Shown: positions 1 to 8,455 of the stretch, in pieces
Layout of the letters: each line of letters opens with the position of its first letter
How positions within the stretch are numbered: the stretch's first letter is position 1
Origin: Hyphomonadaceae bacterium UBA7672
GTDB taxonomy: Bacteria; Pseudomonadota; Alphaproteobacteria; Caulobacterales; Hyphomonadaceae
Assembly (NCBI GenBank): GCA_002483135.1
Contig: DLHI01000026.1
Coordinates: forward strand, 124,001-188,000
DNA length: 64,000 nucleotides
Direction of reading: 5' to 3'
Notes under the pieces: model-generated
What the model was told of the DNA's origin: nothing
Databases searched by the model: none
Seen by the model: the letters and a program-made list of their open reading frames with translations, nothing else
Position numbers and translations under genes: made by a program

Positions 1-786
1 GTGATCATCAAGGCCGCGCCATTCGAGATGATGATGATCGGCGGCGCCGCCGTTGGCGCCTTCCTGATCGGTAACTCGTTCAAGACCGTGATGGCCTCGC
101 TCGGCGGCTTCGGCAAGATCATGGGCGGGTGCAAGTGGAAGGCGAAGGACTACACCGACCTGCTCTCATTGATGTTCATATTGACGAAGACAATGAAGAC
201 AAAGGGCGTGGTGGCGATCGAACAGCACATCGAGAACCCCAAGGAATCCACGATATTCCAGAACTATCCGAAGATCCTGAAGGACCACTTCGCGACTGAC
301 CTCATCTGCGACACGCTGCGCATGATGACGATGAACCTCGAAGACCCGCACCAGGTCGAGGATTCGATCGACAAGCAGATCGAGAAACACCACCACGAGG
401 CCCACAAGGCCGCTCACGCCATGCAGAACATGGCCGACGCCCTGCCCGCGCTGGGCATCGTGGCCGCCGTGCTCGGCATCATCAAGACGATGGGCGCCAT
501 CTCGCAGCCGCCTGAATACCTCGGCTCGCTGATCGGCTCGGCGCTTGTCGGCACGTTCCTCGGCGTGTTCCTCGCCTATGGTTTCGTCGGCCCGTTCGCC
601 GCCCGCATGGGCCAGGTGATCGACGAGGAAGGCCAGTTCTACAAGATCATCAAGGACGTGCTCGTCGCCCACCTGCACGGCAACGCCGCCCAGGTTTCCG
701 TCGAACTCGGCCGCGGTCAGGTTCCGTCCGACAGCCAGCCCACCTTCGCCGAACTCGAAGAAGCGCTCAACGCCGTCACCGTCTAG
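1..786 (+). CDS. motA: Flagellar motor stator protein MotA (5' partial)
   Basis: MotA forms, with MotB, the inner-membrane proton channel that drives flagellar rotation. The visible part is 261 residues and has no stop before the window edge, so the first codon here (GTG) is probably internal. Family members are about 285 residues, and the first membrane span appears to be missing. Visible are a span near residues 10-27, a long cytoplasmic loop (45-140), then two spans at about 147-167 and 173-200. Pro149 (in ALPALGIV) and Pro198 (in GFVGPFA) match the two conserved motor prolines of MotA. No motB is seen downstream; the next gene is unrelated. The call is secure, but the start lies outside the window. 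Confidence 0.93.
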   Translation: MIIKAAPFEMMMIGGAAVGAFLIGNSFKTVMASLGGFGKIMGGCKWKAKDYTDLLSLMFILTKTMKTKGVVAIEQHIENPKESTIFQNYPKILKDHFATDLICDTLRMMTMNLEDPHQVEDSIDKQIEKHHHEAHKAAHAMQNMADALPALGIVAAVLGIIKTMGAISQPPEYLGSLIGSALVGTFLGVFLAYGFVGPFAARMGQVIDEEGQFYKIIKDVLVAHLHGNAAQVSVELGRGQVPSDSQPTFAELEEALNAVTV

Positions 787-830
787 TTTCAGTCTCAGTA
801 GAGTAGCGTAACCCAGCGTATGCATCACGG

Positions 831-850
831 CCCGGCTCATGCGAGCCGGG
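831..850 (+). terminator. Hairpin downstream of motA
   Basis: A perfect 8-bp stem (CCCGGCTC / GAGCCGGG) with a four-base loop lies 45 bases after the motA stop. It is followed by a T-rich but interrupted tail. It probably ends motA transcription. Its position argues against starting the next gene as early as 820. Confidence 0.5.
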
Positions 851-906
851 TCGCTTGCGTTTCGGGCGGGCTCTCGCCATCGTGCGCAAACCGGCGGGAG
901 GCCAAT

Positions 907-1764
907 CTGAGCACAGCATCGCAACGCCTTCGCCTGTTGGCTGCGGCTCTTGCCGTTCTGATCCCTTCAGCCTGCACCGCCTTCCCCACGCTCGCTGAAC
1001 GCACCAACCTCCTCGCGCCAACGCTGGAGTACTACGCGCCAGAGACCGGCAGCGGCCGAGCGCCCCTGGTGATCCTCGTCTCGGGGTGCGGCGGGCTACA
1101 TGGCCTGCAGGGCCCCAAGACCGTCATGAAGAACTATGCCGGCGCCGCAACGCGCGCGGGCGCCTACGCCGTCGTGATGGACAGCTTCGCCTCGCGCGGC
1201 ATTCCCTTCGACGACGCGGTCAGCACGGTCTGCTCCGGCCTGCGCCTGCACGGCAACGAGCGCGCAGGCGACATCATCGCCACCGAAGCGCTGGCGCGCG
1301 CGCACTGGAACGTCGACTTCTCGGGTGTAATTCTCGCCGGCTGGAGCCATGGCGGCTGGGCGGTGATGGAGCTGCTTTCCGCCGGACCCCGCGCGACGAA
1401 CATCGCCGGCTTCCGCATCGACAAGGCTTCCCCGGCGCTGACCCCAGACGCAGTGGCGCTCTTCTATCCCTATTGTGGCTTCCTGAACGCGACTGGACGC
1501 AGCACATGGGACTTCAAGGGGCCCCTCCTCTATCTCAACGCCAGCACCAACGCCCCGGCAGCCGGCGAGGAATGCACCACCGCCATCACGCGCGCACGCG
1601 GCGGCGCTGACGGTGTTACGCAGGTTGACTACCCCAACACCCACGCCTTCGATGAAGAAGACCAGGTCCCGGGCTCCGAGTTCATCTACGATCCCGAAGC
1701 GACGCAACGCGCGCTGGCCCTGTTCGAAGGCTTCATCCGCGATCAAGCGACGCGGCTGCGCTGA
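907..1764 (+). CDS. Dienelactone-hydrolase-like alpha/beta hydrolase, exported
   Basis: This is a serine hydrolase of the alpha/beta fold. The nucleophile elbow is GWSHGG (Ser147 counted from the chosen start), and a C-terminal NTHAF supplies the probable catalytic His246. An oxyanion strand reads VILVSGCGG. The N-terminus is a hydrophobic signal peptide ending in PSAC, a poor lipobox, so export is likely but lipidation is uncertain. The open frame reaches back to an ATG at 820, but that would place a hairpin (831-850) in the coding start. A CTG at 907 has GGAG six bases upstream and begins exactly at the signal peptide, so I prefer it despite being a rare start. Substrate unknown. It converges stop to stop with the M16 protease gene. 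Confidence 0.6.
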   Translation: MSTASQRLRLLAAALAVLIPSACTAFPTLAERTNLLAPTLEYYAPETGSGRAPLVILVSGCGGLHGLQGPKTVMKNYAGAATRAGAYAVVMDSFASRGIPFDDAVSTVCSGLRLHGNERAGDIIATEALARAHWNVDFSGVILAGWSHGGWAVMELLSAGPRATNIAGFRIDKASPALTPDAVALFYPYCGFLNATGRSTWDFKGPLLYLNASTNAPAAGEECTTAITRARGGADGVTQVDYPNTHAFDEEDQVPGSEFIYDPEATQRALALFEGFIRDQATRLR

Positions 1765-4599
1765 TCAGTCTTTCGCCGCGGGTATGACGCGCGCAACCCG
1801 CGCATTGTCGGGAACCAGCCACGTCTTCGCGGCTGCGATGATGTCGGTCTTCGTCACGGCGCGCACGCTCGCCTCGATGGCGTCCAGGCGGTTGCGCGCC
1901 ATGAGATCCGGCCGCGTCTGCGCCTGCGATATCAGGCTCAGCCAGTAGCTGTTGGCGGTTGCATTCTGCGGCAGTATCTCCAGCGAGGGGGTAACCGCGC
2001 GCGCAAACTCATCATCCGATACCTCGCCTGCCCGCAGAGCTTCCGCGATCGCCATGAGCGCCGCGATCACACGGTCTGCATCTTCAGGCTTCACGTCGGC
2101 GCCAGCGGAAACATAGCCAAGGCCAGGATATATCGAGGAGATCGTCGCCCCTGCGGTCGGCGAATAGGCGGCGCCCAGCTCCTCGCGTAACGCCTCGGTC
2201 ACCTTGAGCCGCATCACGGCGGCCAGCACGGCCAGGACGCGCACGGCCTGCGGATCGGCGTCCGGATCAACGCCCGTCACCGGCCACAGTACGTTCACCA
2301 GCGCCTGGTTCGCCTCGCCCGCATGCGACAGCACAAGCCCCGAGCGATCCTCGCGGAACACCGCCGGCCTGTCTGATTTCCAGCGCGCCGGCATCGCATC
2401 CCGCTTCGGCAGTGCGCCAAACGTGCGCGCAACCAGCCGGATCACCTCATCCTCGTCTATGTCGCCGACAACCGCGATCTCGATGGCGCCGGTCTTCAGG
2501 ATCGGCGCCAGATAGTGGCGGAGTTCCACGAACGAACGAAAAGCGGCGCCATCATCAGGATCATTCCCGAACCGCTTGTCGCCGCCCAGCAGCGTGCGCA
2601 CCCCGCGCGCCGCCCACACTGCCTGCGCCGTCGCATCCGCACGCGGCCAGCTCAGGACAAGATTCTGCCGCCAGCGCCGCTCCGCCTCGGGCCGATAGCC
2701 GGGGTGCGTTACATAGGCCGCGAGCAACTGCAGCTGCAGCTCAAGATCCGTCGCCGTCGTCGCATACGTTCCACCGAACGAATTTCCCATTGCGCCAAAG
2801 CGGGCCGCCGCCACGCGCCCTTGCAGGATCGCGCGCAGGTCGTCGGACGAGTGCTTCTCGAGCCCACCCGCTGCGAAAGCAGACATCAGGGAGCCTAGCC
2901 CGAAAGGTTCGTCGGGAAAATCCAGCTGCCCCTGCCCAAGGCGCAGAGACACCTGCACGGAATTTCGCGTGAAGTCGGTCTTCCTGATGTTGAGGCGGAC
3001 GTTGTTTCCGAACAGCACCAGTCGCGCGTCGATGTCTTCGATGCGCGTGTCGCTGACGACGCGCCCCGGCTTGCCAAAATCGGTGTAGGCGAAGGGAATA
3101 CGCCTGCGCATCTCTGGCGGCGCCACGTCGAGCGCCGCGGATTCGTTCCACGCAGCGATCACCGCGTCGCCGAGCCCATCCTCCTCGATACTCGATGCAA
3201 TGAAAAACAACGGCGCGCCAATGCTCATGTGCTGCACGAAGGCCTCGTGCACGACCTCGGGCGTCACCTCCCCGGCCCAGGTTTCAAAACGCGCGAGGCC
3301 CGAAGACGGCGTTGCAAACACCGTGTCGTTCTGCACCGAGGACAGGAGCTGGTTCATCAACGCGCCTGTGGTCCGCGTATTCTCGCGCTCGGCCTGGTTC
3401 TTCTGGCTAGTGCGCAGGGCCTGGACCTGGGCTGCGATCTCCGGCTCTGTGAAGCCATGCAACAGAGCGCGTCGCCATTCCTGCTCCAGCGCCGCCACGG
3501 CCGGCGCCCACTCGCCCGGTGCGAAAGATACGCTGCCCGAAGCCGTCTTGGCTGCGCGCAGCGCATCGCCACTGGAAATGCCCGCGCTCCGGAAGGGCGG
3601 CGCTTCCATGTTGACCAGTGGCGCCAGGCGTCGCTGCACCGCGCCAATCCCGAACATCAACAGGTTATCCGCGCGTCGTTGCGCGCCCGTGTCGACATCT
3701 CGCTCGAAGGGAGAGAGCGAATAGACAGCAATCGAATCCCCGCCATCGCGATGGACAAACACGGAGGCCGCAGACTCCCGTGCAGCCAGCACATAGCCGC
3801 GATCCGGCTCGCCGCCTGCCTCACCTTCTCCGACCCAGTCGCCAAAGCGCGCGATGATCTTATGCTCCATCGCATCGACATCGAAGTCGCCCACGACCAG
3901 CAGCGTGGCGCGTTCGGGTCGGTAGTAGCGCTTGTAGAGGCTCATCATCTGGTCGCGCGTGGCTGCCGCCAGAACTTCAGGCTTGCCAATCGGCATGCGT
4001 CTAGCCGCCAGCGCGCCGGGCAAGAGAAAATCCAGTTGTTGCTGGCTGCGCCTGCGCTGGAAGTTGTCACCGCGACGCCATTCCGCCAGCACGACGCCGC
4101 GCTCGCGATCAATGGCCGTGGCATTGAAGGTCAGCTCGCTCGCCGTCTCGCGCAGCAGGAAAAGACTCTCATCCACCAGCCCATCCTCGGCGTTCGGCAG
4201 TTCGAGACTGTAGGTCGTGAAGTCCTGCCCGGTTGAAGCGTTGGTGTCGGCGCCGAAGGCAAGGCCAAGGCGCTCGAGGATCCTCACCATCTCGCCTTCG
4301 GACACATTGCGCGAACCGTTGAACGCCATGTGCTCAATGAAATGAGCAAGCCCCTGCTCGGAATCAGCCTCATAGAGTGAGCCGAATGCAATCGTGAAGC
4401 GGATCGAGACAGCCGCCGCCGGTAGTCCGTTGTGCCGCAGCGCATAGCGCATGCCGTTGGGAAGCGTGCCGAAACGCACGGCCGGGTCCGGTGCGATGTC
4501 GCTTGTCTCATGCGCCCATGGACGCGCCACGACCTGGGCCGTCGCCGGCGCGACAAGCGCGGCGAAGAACAGCAACAGGGCGGCAAGACCACGAACCAT
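1765..4599 (-). CDS. M16 family zinc metallopeptidase (insulinase/pitrilysin type), exported
   Basis: The 944-residue protein has two M16 repeats. The N-terminal half carries the inverted zinc motif HFIEH (His86, Glu89, His90), preceded by the typical LPNGMRYALR strand. The C-terminal half is the inactive partner domain that closes the clamshell. The frame is open further upstream to a TTG, but the ATG at 4599 begins a clear signal peptide ending at APATAQ, so that start is chosen. Family members of this length are periplasmic peptide-degrading enzymes related to PqqL; the substrate cannot be read from sequence. It lies 76 bases downstream of folC on the same strand and could be cotranscribed with it. 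Confidence 0.9.
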   Translation of the reverse strand: MVRGLAALLLFFAALVAPATAQVVARPWAHETSDIAPDPAVRFGTLPNGMRYALRHNGLPAAAVSIRFTIAFGSLYEADSEQGLAHFIEHMAFNGSRNVSEGEMVRILERLGLAFGADTNASTGQDFTTYSLELPNAEDGLVDESLFLLRETASELTFNATAIDRERGVVLAEWRRGDNFQRRRSQQQLDFLLPGALAARRMPIGKPEVLAAATRDQMMSLYKRYYRPERATLLVVGDFDVDAMEHKIIARFGDWVGEGEAGGEPDRGYVLAARESAASVFVHRDGGDSIAVYSLSPFERDVDTGAQRRADNLLMFGIGAVQRRLAPLVNMEAPPFRSAGISSGDALRAAKTASGSVSFAPGEWAPAVAALEQEWRRALLHGFTEPEIAAQVQALRTSQKNQAERENTRTTGALMNQLLSSVQNDTVFATPSSGLARFETWAGEVTPEVVHEAFVQHMSIGAPLFFIASSIEEDGLGDAVIAAWNESAALDVAPPEMRRRIPFAYTDFGKPGRVVSDTRIEDIDARLVLFGNNVRLNIRKTDFTRNSVQVSLRLGQGQLDFPDEPFGLGSLMSAFAAGGLEKHSSDDLRAILQGRVAAARFGAMGNSFGGTYATTATDLELQLQLLAAYVTHPGYRPEAERRWRQNLVLSWPRADATAQAVWAARGVRTLLGGDKRFGNDPDDGAAFRSFVELRHYLAPILKTGAIEIAVVGDIDEDEVIRLVARTFGALPKRDAMPARWKSDRPAVFREDRSGLVLSHAGEANQALVNVLWPVTGVDPDADPQAVRVLAVLAAVMRLKVTEALREELGAAYSPTAGATISSIYPGLGYVSAGADVKPEDADRVIAALMAIAEALRAGEVSDDEFARAVTPSLEILPQNATANSYWLSLISQAQTRPDLMARNRLDAIEASVRAVTKTDIIAAAKTWLVPDNARVARVIPAAKD

Positions 4600-4675
4600 G
4601 TCCCCTCTCGGCGGTGTTTCCACTGTGGGCCGAGACGGGCGCCCTTGTCGATTGCCGGCAAGCATGCCCGTGCAG

Positions 4676-5983
4676 CTATTCCACCTGTTCGCCATTGGCG
4701 GCCAGCGCGGCGCCGCAGAGATAGACCGACCCGCAGATATAAAGGCTCTGAGCGCGTGAAAGGCCCGCCGCAACGGCTCTCTCGAGGCTTGCTGCGACCG
4801 TCACGTTCGCTCCGAGGGTGCGCGCAATGCCGGCGACATGATTGGGGTCGGCGCCGGGGCCGCCCTCCTGTCCGCCGCTATCCGCCAGCGGGCAGACGAT
4901 GATCTCGTCGGCAACGGAGGCAAGTTCAGCCAGCACACCCTCGATGTCCTTCACCGCCTGCGCGGCAAACACGATGGCCACGCGCTCGCCTGTCTGGCGC
5001 GATGCGCGAATGGTGGCCGCGAGCGTTGCAGCCCCGCCCGGATTGTGCGCCGCATCGATCCAGACGGCGCCATCACCCGCCAGCGGTCCCGGCTTCAGCT
5101 TCTGCAGCCGCGCCGGCCATGACACTTCGCGCAAGCCAGCCGCCATCGCCGCAGGCGTGATCCGCGGCTCGCCAAGAGCCTCCAGCGCCGCGCACGCCGC
5201 GCCTGCATTCTGCGCCTGGTGGCGTCCGCGCAGGCCAAGCCAAGGCGAACGCACGACAAGCTTGCGTCCCTCATAGACGAACGCGTCGCCTTCCCAGCGC
5301 GCGCGCCAGTCATCGCCCGACTCGAGCACATGCGCCGCCGCCGCCCGCGCCTCCTCGCGCAACACGCCCAGCGCAATGGCCGGCTGATCCGCGATGATGG
5401 CAGGCACGCCTTCCCGGAAGATGCCGGCTTTCAGGCGCGCGATCGCGGCCACGCCAGAAACGCCGAACATCGCCTCATGGTCGCGGCTGATTGGCGTGAC
5501 CACGCAGGCCGCGGGCCGCGTCATCACATTGGTCGCGTCGGTGGCGCCGCCGGCGCCGACCTCGATCACCGAGAGATCGGCGCGATGATGCGCGAAGAGG
5601 CAGAACGCCGCCGCCGTCAGCGCCTCGAAATAGGTGAGACCTTCCGTCCGCCGGCCGATATCGGCCAGCACATCGGCCAGTTCCCCATCCTCCACCAGCC
5701 GCCCGGCGACGCGGATGCGTTCATTCACGCGCGTCAGGTGCGGGGACGTGAAGGCGTGCACCTTGAGGCCAGCCGCCTCCGCCATTGCGCGAATGAAAGC
5801 GCCGGTTGAACCCTTGCCGTTGGTGCCTGTGATGTGGATAGCAGGTCCGATCCGGTCCTGCGGATCGCCCAGCGCGACCAGCGCCTTGCGGATATGCGCC
5901 GTGCCGAACGCGGGCGACACGCGCCCGCCGGACGCCAGCCTGAACCTGTCGAGTTCGGCGCTTACAATGGCGGCGTCAGCCAA
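4676..5983 (-). CDS. folC: Bifunctional folylpolyglutamate/dihydrofolate synthase
   Basis: FolC adds glutamate to dihydropteroate and extends the polyglutamate tail of folates in the cytoplasm. The 435-residue length is normal. The Mur-ligase P-loop GTNGKGST is at about residues 53-60, followed by SPHLTRVNERIRV, the folate-binding region of this family. The C-terminal Mur domain contains DAAHNPGG. In Alphaproteobacteria folC usually follows accD and trpA. Here the same order holds, but a short gene on the opposite strand (6177-6485) lies between accD and folC. Confidence 0.95.
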   Translation of the reverse strand: MADAAIVSAELDRFRLASGGRVSPAFGTAHIRKALVALGDPQDRIGPAIHITGTNGKGSTGAFIRAMAEAAGLKVHAFTSPHLTRVNERIRVAGRLVEDGELADVLADIGRRTEGLTYFEALTAAAFCLFAHHRADLSVIEVGAGGATDATNVMTRPAACVVTPISRDHEAMFGVSGVAAIARLKAGIFREGVPAIIADQPAIALGVLREEARAAAAHVLESGDDWRARWEGDAFVYEGRKLVVRSPWLGLRGRHQAQNAGAACAALEALGEPRITPAAMAAGLREVSWPARLQKLKPGPLAGDGAVWIDAAHNPGGAATLAATIRASRQTGERVAIVFAAQAVKDIEGVLAELASVADEIIVCPLADSGGQEGGPGADPNHVAGIARTLGANVTVAASLERAVAAGLSRAQSLYICGSVYLCGAALAANGEQVE

Positions 5984-6176
5984 CCGAATCTCCAGCCCAA
6001 GTCATCAGACCAAGTCACCCGACCCCTGCCTCCTATCTAGGTAGTTTATCCCCCACCGCAAACCTTACTCACGGCATGGGAGAGTCGCGGCCCGCAGCTG
6101 TCACATGGCTGAGGTTTGAACGATGCGGGAATCCCTGTTTCCTGCCCCGCATCAGAGCCTGAACGAGGAATCAAAT

Positions 6177-6485
6177 ATGAGCTGGCCAATCGACGCTGAC
6201 GGAGATGTGTTCCGGAGCCTGGAGCAAAGTGGCTTCGATTTCTCGGCCGTGGCGCTGGTCGATTTCAACGTCGATGTTCCCAACCCCGAAGTCTGGGGCG
6301 ATGCCATCGACGCCGCGCTGGACGTCTATCCCGATGCCGCCATCCGGGAGGAAGACACGTATTTCATCGTGCAGCTTGAAGCGCGCCTCACCTATGATTT
6401 CGTCATCGAGACACAGAAGAAGCTCACCGCCGCTGTGGCGCCGTTTGGCGGCAAGTGCGATAGCTGGGGCGTCCTGCAGGACTGA
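6177..6485 (+). CDS. RraB-domain small protein
   Basis: This acidic protein of 102 residues resembles the RraB family (regulator of RNase E). It has the pattern of an N-terminal strand with FNVDVPN, then a central helix, and the C-terminal FGGKCDSWGVLQD that corresponds to the family's FDVEYDGWG segment. It lacks the long acidic tail of E. coli RraB. The ATG at 6177 is chosen because GAGGAA lies six bases upstream; an earlier in-frame ATG at 6123 has no such site. It is on the opposite strand to accD and folC. RNase E regulation is an inference from family only. Confidence 0.72.
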   Translation: MSWPIDADGDVFRSLEQSGFDFSAVALVDFNVDVPNPEVWGDAIDAALDVYPDAAIREEDTYFIVQLEARLTYDFVIETQKKLTAAVAPFGGKCDSWGVLQD

Positions 6486-6498
6486 CGGCCAAAACGGA

Positions 6499-6523
6499 AA
6501 CAGCCGCGCAATGCGCGGCTGTT
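6499..6523. terminator. Bidirectional hairpin between RraB-like gene and accD
   Basis: A perfect 11-bp stem (AACAGCCGCGC / GCGCGGCTGTT) with a three-base loop lies between two convergent genes. On the minus strand it is followed by TTTCCGTTTT, so it best serves as the terminator of the trpA-accD transcript. It may also stop the plus-strand gene. Confidence 0.75.
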
Positions 6524-6550
6524 CCATCAATCGGAAGATCGAGCGAGGCC

Positions 6551-7453
6551 TTACTTCGCGGCGGCGGCTTCTTCGGCCAGCTGTGCCTTCGAGCGACGGC
6601 CGCGCGCCGGGGGCATCAGCATGCCGAGGATCGCGCCAATGGTCGGCGTCAGTTCCTTGCGATGGCAGACGATGTCGACCATCCCACGCTCGCGCAGGAA
6701 TTCCGAACGCTGGAATCCCTCAGGCAGTTTCTCGCGGATCGTCGCCTCGATGACGCGCGGACCTGTGAAGGCCAGCTGAGCCTGCGGCTCTGCGATCTGA
6801 ACGTCGCCCAGCATAGCGTAGGAGGCCAGAACGCCGCCCGACGTGGGATCGGACAGGACGACAATGTAGGGAAGCTTCGCGCGCTTCACGTCCTGCACGG
6901 CGAGAACCGTGCGCGGCATCTGCATCAGCGCGAAGGAGCTCTCTTGCATGCGTGCGCCGCCGGAGGCCGTCACCACGATGAACGCCGCCTTGCGGGCGAC
7001 AGCAGCTTCCGCCGCCTTGATGAAGCCCTCGCCTGCCGCCATGCCGAGCGAGCCGCCCATGAAGGCAAAGTCCTGAACCAGGATCACGGCCTTGCGTCCG
7101 TTGATCTCGCCGTGGGCCGCCGCCATGCAGTCGTCGCGGCCGGTCTTGGCCTTCGCGGATTTCAGGCGGTCGGTGTAGCGCTTGTCGTCCTTGAACTTCA
7201 GCGGGTCCTTCTGGACGGGCGGCATCGGAATGTCCGTCCACAGACCGCCATCGAACATGTATTCGAAGCGCTGCTCCGGGCTGATGCGCATGTGTGCGCC
7301 GGACGGCGTCACCCAATAGGCGCTCTCGAGCTCCTGCCGGTAGACCAGCTCGCCCGTCTTCGGACATTTGACCCAGAGGCTGTCGCCTTCGGAATCATCC
7401 CTCTTGGCGAAGATCGACTTCAGGCCCGGGGGGAGGTTTGTCAGCCAGTTCAA
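6551..7453 (-). CDS. accD: Acetyl-CoA carboxylase carboxyltransferase subunit beta
   Basis: AccD and AccA form the carboxyltransferase that makes malonyl-CoA for fatty acid synthesis. The crotonase-like core is complete: SGGARMQE, SLGMAAGE and the SDPTSGGV segment. The N-terminal zinc ribbon is degenerate. E. coli has CxxC-x15-CxxC, but here only Cys30 remains and the other three positions are Thr33, Thr49 and Gly52. This loss is, to my knowledge, common in alphaproteobacterial AccD, so it is a lineage trait and not a defect. The start overlaps the trpA stop by four bases (ATGA), so the two genes are translationally coupled. Confidence 0.96.
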   Translation of the reverse strand: MNWLTNLPPGLKSIFAKRDDSEGDSLWVKCPKTGELVYRQELESAYWVTPSGAHMRISPEQRFEYMFDGGLWTDIPMPPVQKDPLKFKDDKRYTDRLKSAKAKTGRDDCMAAAHGEINGRKAVILVQDFAFMGGSLGMAAGEGFIKAAEAAVARKAAFIVVTASGGARMQESSFALMQMPRTVLAVQDVKRAKLPYIVVLSDPTSGGVLASYAMLGDVQIAEPQAQLAFTGPRVIEATIREKLPEGFQRSEFLRERGMVDIVCHRKELTPTIGAILGMLMPPARGRRSKAQLAEEAAAAK

Positions 7454-8289
7454 TGAACGCTCCGTGGAATACGCGCCGAGGCTATGGCGTTTGACAGTGA
7501 CTTTGCAACCACACTTATTCTCTTGACAGACGAGGCAGGATCGCCCTGCTCCACCGCCGCCCGGACTTCTTCAACAAGCGCGGACCCCACCACGACCCCA
7601 TCCGAAATACGCGCAAAAGCAGCGGCCTGTTCCGGCGTTCGCACACCAAACCCAACAGCCACGGGCAGTTTCGAGAGTCGACGGGCCTGGTTGACGCCCG
7701 CGGAAATGTCCGCCTCGGCGCCTATTCCCGCGCCGGTCACCCCGGCCACCGAGACGTAATAGACGAAGCCCGAGGCGCCATCTGCGATGCGCGTCATGCG
7801 CTGTTCGGTGGTGGTCGGCGTTGCGAGGCGGATAACGGCCAGGCCATGCGCGGCCAGTTCCTGGCGCAGCGGGGCGTCTTCTTCTGGCGGCAGATCAACC
7901 GTGATGACGCCGTCGATTCCAGCCTCGGCTGCCGCGCGGGCGAAGGCGGCATAGCCCATCCGGTGGATCGGGTTGGCGTATCCCATCAGGATCAGTGGGG
8001 TCGTCGTATTGGTGGCACGCAGGCGGCGGGCAATATCCAAGGTGGAGCGGAGGCTGGCCCCGGCGGCCAGCGCACGCAGCGCCGCCTTCTGGATCGCGGG
8101 ACCATCCGCCATCGGGTCGGTAAACGGCGCGCCGATTTCAATGATATCGACACCAGAATCGGCCAGAGCCTTGATATTGTTGAAGCTTGTCTCGATGTCG
8201 GGGTCGCCGGCCATCAGATAGCCGACAAAAGCGGCCCGTCCCTGCTCTGCACAGGCGGCAAACGTCGCGGCGATCCGGTCAGCGGTCAT
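7450..8289 (-). CDS. trpA: Tryptophan synthase alpha subunit
   Basis: TrpA cleaves indole-3-glycerol phosphate and passes indole to TrpB. The 279-residue TIM barrel has the catalytic Glu51 (in IIEIGAPF) and Asp62 (in PMADGPAIQ). The usual gene order is trpF-trpB-trpA-accD-folC. Here trpB lies 3 kb upstream on the same strand, separated by four unrelated genes, so TrpA and TrpB may be expressed from different promoters. Confidence 0.97.
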   Translation of the reverse strand: MTADRIAATFAACAEQGRAAFVGYLMAGDPDIETSFNNIKALADSGVDIIEIGAPFTDPMADGPAIQKAALRALAAGASLRSTLDIARRLRATNTTTPLILMGYANPIHRMGYAAFARAAAEAGIDGVITVDLPPEEDAPLRQELAAHGLAVIRLATPTTTEQRMTRIADGASGFVYYVSVAGVTGAGIGAEADISAGVNQARRLSKLPVAVGFGVRTPEQAAAFARISDGVVVGSALVEEVRAAVEQGDPASSVKRISVVAKSLSNAIASARIPRSVH

Positions 8290-8455
8290 GATTTCGGGTT
8301 TTGGGGCTGTTAGCGCTTCAGACGGTCAAGGCCAAACGCAGGTTCCATTACGCCCCCAGGGGCCGGAAGGCGAACTGGATACCCCAAATCGCCCCCCCGA
8401 CCTACCCCCCTCCGCGCTTCCCGATGACGCACCGCAACAAAGCGGGAACACGGCT

